A DNA stretch of 9,842 nucleotides from Mogibacterium sp. (lineage in GTDB: Bacteria > Bacillota > Clostridia > Peptostreptococcales > Anaerovoracaceae). The stretch's first letter is position 1; every line of letters starts with the position of its first letter. The position numbers and the translations under genes were made by a program. The DNA lies in NCBI GenBank assembly GCA_016775335.1, contig JAEUGJ010000007.1, forward strand, positions 1 to 9,842. The letters run 5' to 3'. The notes beneath the pieces are model-generated. The model was given only the letters and a program-made list of their open reading frames with translations, did no database searches and was not told where the DNA came from. Shown here in pieces: positions 5,953-9,842 of this stretch.

Positions 5953-6441
5953 ATGAAAAAATTCTGGAATGAATTGGAAGACAATATATGCGGCATCCTG
6001 CTTCTGGTGATGATGCTGCTCACGTGCGTCAATGTATTTGCGCGCTATGTCCTGCTCAGCTCCATGCCTTTTGTTGAAGAGCTGACCAATGCCGGCTTGA
6101 TTCTCCTCAGTATTGCCGGCGCAGCAGTGGCTGCGAAAAGAGGAGCCCATTTGGGTCTGACCGTCCTGACAGAGAGGTTCTCTCCGGCGGGACAGAAGGC
6201 TTGCACTCTGCTGGGGGATGCCCTTGGCATTATCTTTGGACTGGTCATCCTGTACTTCGGTGTTCGGATGTCCAGCCACGAATTCGCGCTGGGACTGAAG
6301 ACCAGCGGCATGCAGTGGCCGGAAGGTGCTTTTGGCGCCATGATTCCGGTAGGCGGTGCGTTCCTGGCGATTCGCTACTGCCAGCTGTTTATCCGTACGC
6401 TGAAAAGCGATGCAACGAACTCGGAAGATAAGGAGGCATAA
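5953..6441 (+). CDS. dctQ: TRAP transporter small membrane subunit (DctQ family)
   Basis: A 162-residue membrane protein with four predicted helices (about 11-30, 44-62, 86-104 and 127-148), the expected DctQ topology. Family landmarks are NVFARYVL (27-34) at the end of helix 1, EEL (42-44) opening helix 2, H66 after helix 2, and a proline-containing segment (QWPEGAFGAMIPVGG) before helix 4. The cytoplasmic tail is polar. It pairs with DctM to form the Na+-coupled transport unit that accepts substrate from DctP. It starts 36 bp after dctP, with an AAGG/GAGG-type site at 5936-5944, and ends 2 bp before dctM. Length is normal and nothing is missing. Confidence 0.9.
   Translation: MKKFWNELEDNICGILLLVMMLLTCVNVFARYVLLSSMPFVEELTNAGLILLSIAGAAVAAKRGAHLGLTVLTERFSPAGQKACTLLGDALGIIFGLVILYFGVRMSSHEFALGLKTSGMQWPEGAFGAMIPVGGAFLAIRYCQLFIRTLKSDATNSEDKEA
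6430..6436 (+). promoter_or_regulatory. Ribosome binding site of dctM inside the dctQ end
   Basis: AAGGAGG overlaps the last codons of dctQ, 7 nt before the dctM ATG at 6444. It supports tight translational coupling of the two membrane subunits. Confidence 0.75.
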
Positions 6442-6443
6442 GA

Positions 6444-7727
6444 ATGAGTGCAGGCTTAGTAGTATTTGGAAGCTTTGCGGTTCTCCTGTTCCTGGGAGTT
6501 CCGATTGCGTTATCTTTGGGAATGGCCAGTGTCATCACGCTGCTGTATGAAAATCTGCCACTTTCCATTATTCCGGCGAATCTCTATTCGTCCACCGGCA
6601 AATTCGTTTTGCTGGCAATTCCGTTCTTCATCCTAGGCGGAAACATCATGGAGAAGAGTGGAATCTCTTCCCGACTGATTGATTTTGCAAGAACTTTGGT
6701 GGGGCACAAAAGAAGCGGCATGGCCATGGTATGCGTCATCGTTGCCTGCTTCTTCGCCGCAATTTCCGGTTCCGGCCCGGCCACGGTAGCGGCTCTGGGA
6801 GCGATTATCATCCCGGCAATGACCCAGGTGGGATATAACAAAGCGTCTTCCACCGCATTGATGTCCACTGCCGGCGCCATCGGAATCGTCATCCCGCCGT
6901 CCATTACTTTTGTAATCTACGGATCCATTACCGGAAATTCCGTGGGCCAGCTCTTCGCTGCCGGCCTGGTGCCGGGAATCCTGATGGGCGTGGTGCTGGT
7001 AATCGCCATGCAATTCGTCAGCCGGAAATGGGAAATCGAAACCATTCCGAAGGCAACCGGTGCGGAACGCTGGGCGGCTTTCAAGGATGCATTCTGGGGC
7101 ATCATGATGCCGGTAATCATCCTGGGCGGAATCTACGGCGGAATCTTCACCCCGACCGAAGCAGCGGCGGTGGCAGCGTTCTACGGTCTGCTGGTTGGAT
7201 TCTTCATCTACAAAACCCTGAAGCTTCAGGACCTGATGACGATTCTCAAGGACTCCGTTTCTCAGACCGCGGTTGTTATGTTCATCGTCGGAACCGCCAG
7301 CCTGTTCTCTTGGGTACTCACGGTTACCGGTGTAGCATCTGCCGCAAGTAACAGCCTGATTACCATGGTAGGCGGAAACAAGATTCTGTTCCTGCTGGTA
7401 GTGAACATCATCCTGCTGATTGCAGGCTGCTTCATCGATGCCAACTCGGCAATGTACATCATCCTGCCGATTCTCTACCCGGTTGCAACTGCGCTGGGCA
7501 TCGACCCGATTCACCTGGGTGCCATCATGGTACTGAACATGGCCATCGGTCTGGTAACACCGCCGGTAGGAATCAACCTGTACACCGGATGCGGCATTGC
7601 GAACATTTCCCTGAAGGAAATTTCCAAAGCGGTTCTGCCGTTCGTATTCGCATCGCTGCTGGTACTGATTCTGGTAACATACGTTCCGGGTGTATCCACC
7701 TGGCTTCCAAGCTTGATTTCGAACTAA
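6444..7727 (+). CDS. dctM: TRAP transporter large permease subunit (DctM family)
   Basis: A 427-residue, very hydrophobic permease of normal length for the family (about 12 membrane segments). Conserved DctM blocks are all present: AIPFFILGGNIM (58-69), GISSRLIDFARTLVGH (73-88), FFAAISGSGPATVAA (103-117), AGAIGIVIPPSI (143-154), GGIFTPTEAAAVAAFY (232-247), GCFIDANSAMYIILPIL (328-344) and TPPVGINLYTG (372-382). It forms the Na+-driven, elevator-type channel with DctQ and takes its ligand from DctP. It follows dctQ by 2 bp. A 92-bp gap with a hairpin separates it from the transketolase genes, which are probably part of the same transcript. Confidence 0.94.
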   Translation: MSAGLVVFGSFAVLLFLGVPIALSLGMASVITLLYENLPLSIIPANLYSSTGKFVLLAIPFFILGGNIMEKSGISSRLIDFARTLVGHKRSGMAMVCVIVACFFAAISGSGPATVAALGAIIIPAMTQVGYNKASSTALMSTAGAIGIVIPPSITFVIYGSITGNSVGQLFAAGLVPGILMGVVLVIAMQFVSRKWEIETIPKATGAERWAAFKDAFWGIMMPVIILGGIYGGIFTPTEAAAVAAFYGLLVGFFIYKTLKLQDLMTILKDSVSQTAVVMFIVGTASLFSWVLTVTGVASAASNSLITMVGGNKILFLLVVNIILLIAGCFIDANSAMYIILPILYPVATALGIDPIHLGAIMVLNMAIGLVTPPVGINLYTGCGIANISLKEISKAVLPFVFASLLVLILVTYVPGVSTWLPSLISN

Positions 7728-7736
7728 TCGAGATAT

Positions 7737-7773
7737 AACAGACCTGTGCTGCTTGCCCGCAGGCAGGTCTGTT
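7737..7773 (+). terminator. Intercistronic hairpin (weak terminator or mRNA-processing element)
   Basis: AACAGACCTG (7737-7746) pairs perfectly with CAGGTCTGTT (7764-7773), and the loop contains a nested CTGC/GCAG stem (7749-7752 with 7759-7762). Only three or four T bases lie at the base of the stem, so termination should be partial at best. No promoter is visible between here and the next gene. It could lower or stabilise expression of the transketolase genes relative to the transporter. Confidence 0.55.
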
Positions 7774-7805
7774 TCATGGGACACGGGCAATCATTCATGA
7801 ACAAC

Positions 7806-7813
7806 AAGGAGGT
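7806..7813 (+). promoter_or_regulatory. Ribosome binding site of transketolase N-terminal subunit
   Basis: AAGGAGGT, a near-perfect anti-16S match, lies 6 nt before the ATG at 7820. Confidence 0.75.
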
Positions 7814-7819
7814 CATATC

Positions 7820-8647
7820 ATGAAGGATATCAGCATAGGGGAGCTGAAAGACCGCGCACAGGATCTGCGCCGAAAGGCTCTGACTATGATCTATGAAGCA
7901 CAGTCCGGTCATCCGGGTGGTGCGTTCTCGGCAGCAGAGGTTGTCGCATATCTGTATTTCAAGGAAATGAACATCGATCCAAAGAATCCGGAATGGCCGG
8001 ATCGGGACCGCTTCATCCTTTCCAAGGGCCATGCCTGCCCGATTCAGTACGCAGCACTGGGAACTCTGGGATATTTTCCGGAGGAGGAGATGCATAAGCT
8101 GAGAAAAGAAGGTTCCATGCTGCAGGGTCACCCGAACATGAGAAAATGCCCGGGCATCGATATTTCCACCGGATCCCTGGGTCAGGGACTTTCCGTAGGT
8201 GTGGGAATGGCGGTTGCCGGCAAAAGAGACGGAAAGAATTACCGCGTCTACGTGGTAATCGGCGACGGCGAGCTGGATGAAGGTGAGCTGTGGGAAGGCT
8301 TCATGGCGGCAAACGCATGGGGCCTGGATAATCTGGTGGTCATCCTGGACGACAACGGTCTGCAGCTGGACGGCACCACGGATGAAATCATCCCGCACCT
8401 GGATGTGGTAAAGAAGATGGACGCGTTCGGTTTCGAAACCTACGACATCGACGGAAACGATATGGAACAGGTAGCGGATGCTTTTGGGAAAATCAATGCG
8501 TCTTCTTCCGGAAAGCCGAAATTCATCGACGCTCGTACTATTAAGGGCAAGGGCGTATCCTACATGGAGAACCAGCTGGGCTGGCACGGCAAAGCACCGA
8601 ACGATGAAGAATACGAAATCGCAATGAAGGAACTGGGAGGTCGGTAA
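7820..8647 (+). CDS. Transketolase, N-terminal (TPP-binding) subunit
   Basis: This 275-residue protein corresponds to the pyrophosphate-binding half of transketolase, the thiamine-diphosphate enzyme that moves a two-carbon ketol unit between sugars. Catalytic histidines seen in full-length enzymes are present: H31 (SGHPGG), H71 (SKGHA), H104 (QGHPN) and H256 (GWHGKAP). The TPP/Mg motif begins GDGELDEGE (148-156) and ends with DDNG (177-180, N179). STGSLGQGLS (117-126) is also typical. It must pair with the downstream C-terminal subunit, whose start overlaps this stop by one base (TAATG). Split transketolases serve central pentose metabolism in many anaerobes and also specialised pathways (for example apulose-4-phosphate cleavage). 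Linkage to a TRAP operon suggests a specialised role here. Confidence 0.92.
   Translation: MKDISIGELKDRAQDLRRKALTMIYEAQSGHPGGAFSAAEVVAYLYFKEMNIDPKNPEWPDRDRFILSKGHACPIQYAALGTLGYFPEEEMHKLRKEGSMLQGHPNMRKCPGIDISTGSLGQGLSVGVGMAVAGKRDGKNYRVYVVIGDGELDEGELWEGFMAANAWGLDNLVVILDDNGLQLDGTTDEIIPHLDVVKKMDAFGFETYDIDGNDMEQVADAFGKINASSSGKPKFIDARTIKGKGVSYMENQLGWHGKAPNDEEYEIAMKELGGR
8635..8640 (+). promoter_or_regulatory. Ribosome binding site of transketolase C-terminal subunit
   Basis: GGGAGG inside the last codons of the N-terminal subunit, 6 nt before the ATG at 8647. With the TAATG overlap it implies translational coupling and near-equal subunit output. Confidence 0.65.
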
Positions 8648-9585
8648 TGAATACAGAACAGAAAATTGCCACTCGTGTCGGTTTCGGCGAAGAAATCGTA
8701 ACACTGGGTAAAGAAAACAAGGATATCTACGTTGTGGATATCGATATCGGTAAATCCTGCAAGACTCAGGAATTCCGTAAAGAGCTGCCGATGCAGCATC
8801 TGAACGTGGGCATTGCAGAACAGAACGGCGCCGGCGTTGCGGCAGGACTGGCCACCACGGGAAAGATTCCGTTCGTGGTAACTTATGCGGTATTCGGTTC
8901 CCTCCGGATGGCGGAACAGATTCGTCAGGAAATTTGCTACACCAACCTGAACGTAAAGATTGCATGCTCCCACGGCGGCCTGACTCCGGCCAACGACGGA
9001 GCCAGCCATCAGGGCATCGAGGACATGGGCGTTCTGCGCACCATCCCGAACATGAAAGTGGTCATGCCGGCAGATTACTATGCGGCCAAAGCCCTGGTTC
9101 GCCAGGCGGCGGAAATCTACGGACCGGTCTATCTGCGGTTCACCCGAGATGCGGTTCCGGTAATTTACGATGAGAATCAGAAGTTCGAAATCGGCAAAGC
9201 CATCCAGATTCAGGACGGCTCCGATGTGGCGCTGATTGCCAACGGCGATACCGTCATTCTGGCAATCCGGGCGGCAGAAGAACTGGCAAAGGAAGGCATT
9301 TCCGCCAGAGTCATCGACATGCACACCATCAAGCCGCTGGATGTGGACTGCGTAAAGGCCTGCATCGATGACATCGGCAAAATCATCACTGTCGAGGACC
9401 ACAATATCATCAACGGTCTGGGCAGTGCTGTCTGCGAAGTGGCAGCGGAATCCGGAAAGGGCATCGTAAAGAGAATCGGCATCCAGGATCAGTTCGGAGA
9501 GTCCGCACCGTATGAGCGTCTGCTGGCAAAGAACGGCATCACGGTGGAGAACATCGTGGAGACCGCAAAGGCATTGCAGAAATAA
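8647..9585 (+). CDS. Transketolase, C-terminal (pyrimidine-binding) subunit
   Basis: This 312-residue protein carries the pyrimidine-binding domain (about 1-170) and the transketolase C-terminal domain (about 185-305). The essential glutamate that activates the cofactor is E58 in NVGIAEQN. SHGGLTPANDGASHQGIEDMG (109-128 region) includes H121, matching the conserved histidine of the family. RFTR (164-167) supplies basic residues that may bind a phosphate or anionic substrate. PADYYAAK and IDMHTIKPLD are common to split transketolases and DXS-like enzymes, but the partner subunit makes transketolase the right call. Together the halves total 587 residues, somewhat shorter than typical one-chain enzymes. 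It is the last gene of the operon; a strong terminator follows. Confidence 0.92.
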   Translation: MNTEQKIATRVGFGEEIVTLGKENKDIYVVDIDIGKSCKTQEFRKELPMQHLNVGIAEQNGAGVAAGLATTGKIPFVVTYAVFGSLRMAEQIRQEICYTNLNVKIACSHGGLTPANDGASHQGIEDMGVLRTIPNMKVVMPADYYAAKALVRQAAEIYGPVYLRFTRDAVPVIYDENQKFEIGKAIQIQDGSDVALIANGDTVILAIRAAEELAKEGISARVIDMHTIKPLDVDCVKACIDDIGKIITVEDHNIINGLGSAVCEVAAESGKGIVKRIGIQDQFGESAPYERLLAKNGITVENIVETAKALQK

Positions 9586-9629
9586 TTGATTACGTCCACT
9601 TTTACTTCCACAAAGGAATAACCTTTGAG

Positions 9630-9671
9630 CACGCTGCTGTGGGATTATCCCGCGGCAGCGTGTGTTTTTTT
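9630..9671 (+). terminator. Strong intrinsic terminator after the transketolase genes
   Basis: A 15-bp stem with two G-U pairs (9630-9644 with 9648-9662) closes a 3-nt loop. A run of seven T (9665-9671) follows almost at once. It lies 44 bp after the stop at 9585 and should end the TRAP/transketolase transcript. Confidence 0.93.
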
Positions 9672-9685
9672 GGTTCTGCACTCGT

Positions 9686-9706
9686 GCCTGCCGCCGGGCG
9701 GCAGGC
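9686..9706. repeat. GC-rich palindrome downstream of the operon
   Basis: GCCTGCCGC (9686-9694) and GCGGCAGGC (9698-9706) form a perfect 9-bp stem with a 3-nt centre. No T-run follows. It appears to be the left end of a tandem repeat unit. Confidence 0.6.
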
Positions 9707-9842
9707 TGGCTTCTCACTTCTTCCGGGTCGGGGTTCGCGCTTGGAAACCGAATTCATTGGCTTTGCGGGGAGGCGAGCGCGAACCTTGCCGCCGCCAGGG
9801 TCGCATTTTCCACATCTTCCGGCCCGGGGTTCGCGCCCGGAA
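9687..9842. repeat. Two tandem copies of a GC-rich intergenic repeat (second truncated)
   Basis: The 32-base segments 9715-9746 and 9811-9842 are identical at 27 positions and share CGGGGTTCGCGC. Weaker similarity extends left (CAGG.T.GC at 9702 and 9796, TGCCGCC at 9689 and 9788), giving a unit of about 95 bp. Within the first unit GGTTCGCGCT (9732-9741) and AGCGCGAACC (9776-9785) form a 10-bp inverted repeat over 34 bp. No coding frame of note covers it. It resembles a family of mobile or structural intergenic repeats; the right end lies outside the window. Confidence 0.6.

Noticed and set aside
7776..7823. 15-codon frame (MGHGQSFMNNKEVIS) whose TGA overlaps the transketolase ATG
   Set aside because: The ATGA overlap is suggestive of coupling, but the only upstream AGGT lies inside the 3' arm of the hairpin and the peptide resembles nothing known; chance is likely.
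7724..8965. Long open frame on the minus strand across the transketolase genes, and similar long antisense frames at 6633-7790, 8560-9717 and 1790-2671
   Set aside because: They lie opposite strongly recognised genes, have low-complexity Gln/His/Arg/Cys-rich translations with no recognisable domains and no good ribosome binding sites. They are by-products of codon use.
3632..9585. Assignment of the module to D-apiose or to sulfoquinovose (sulfo-transketolase) breakdown
   Set aside because: Split transketolases occur in both, but no apulose kinase or isomerase, sulfoquinovosidase or sugar-sulfonate isomerase is in the window, and the reductase keeps the GarR-type SGG active site.
9715..9842. 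CRISPR array at the right edge
   Set aside because: Only two imperfect copies, with similarity extending into the would-be spacer and no cas genes; it fits a tandem intergenic repeat instead.

Overview
The window looks like chromosomal DNA of an anaerobic, low-to-mid GC Gram-positive bacterium (Bacillota, Clostridia-like). The evidence is strong AGGAGG-type ribosome binding sites, sigma-A promoters with TTGACT boxes and 17-bp spacers, a lipoprotein substrate-binding subunit with a TTG start, and a transketolase split into two genes. This placement is an inference; there is no rRNA or marker gene to confirm it. No tRNA, rRNA, transposase, phage gene or CRISPR array is seen.

Layout. (1) Positions 1-152 hold the last codons of a plus-strand gene, probably a CocE/NonD-type hydrolase. 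(2) 306-2755 is a two-gene plus-strand unit: a two-metal amidohydrolase of the imidazolonepropionase/prolidase-like group and a 12-TM MFS transporter. It closes with a symmetric, bidirectional terminator (2791-2820). (3) On the minus strand, converging on that terminator, are a GarR-like 2-hydroxy-3-oxopropionate (tartronate semialdehyde) reductase (4519-3632) and a GntR/FadR-family regulator (3577-2846), probably co-transcribed. (4) The 365-bp divergent region 4520-4884 carries one good promoter in each direction, a two-site palindromic operator candidate on the reductase start site, another inverted repeat between the promoters, and a heavily structured 5' leader in front of the plus-strand operon. 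(5) 4885-7727 encodes a complete TRAP transporter (DctP lipoprotein, DctQ, DctM). (6) After an intercistronic hairpin come the two transketolase halves (7820-8647 and 8647-9585, TAATG overlap) and a strong terminator (9630-9671). (7) The last ~155 bases are GC-rich, with hairpins and two copies of a ~95-bp tandem repeat, the second cut by the window edge.

How it works together (inference). The divergent block reads as a self-contained, substrate-inducible uptake and catabolism module. A TRAP system imports a small organic acid, a split transketolase moves a two-carbon ketol unit, a beta-hydroxyacid dehydrogenase reduces a small semialdehyde, and the GntR protein controls the divergent promoters. 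No kinase, isomerase or aldolase is present that would identify the substrate, so the pathway is unassigned and is the main open question here. The amidohydrolase/MFS unit has its own transcription unit and its link to the module is unproven.
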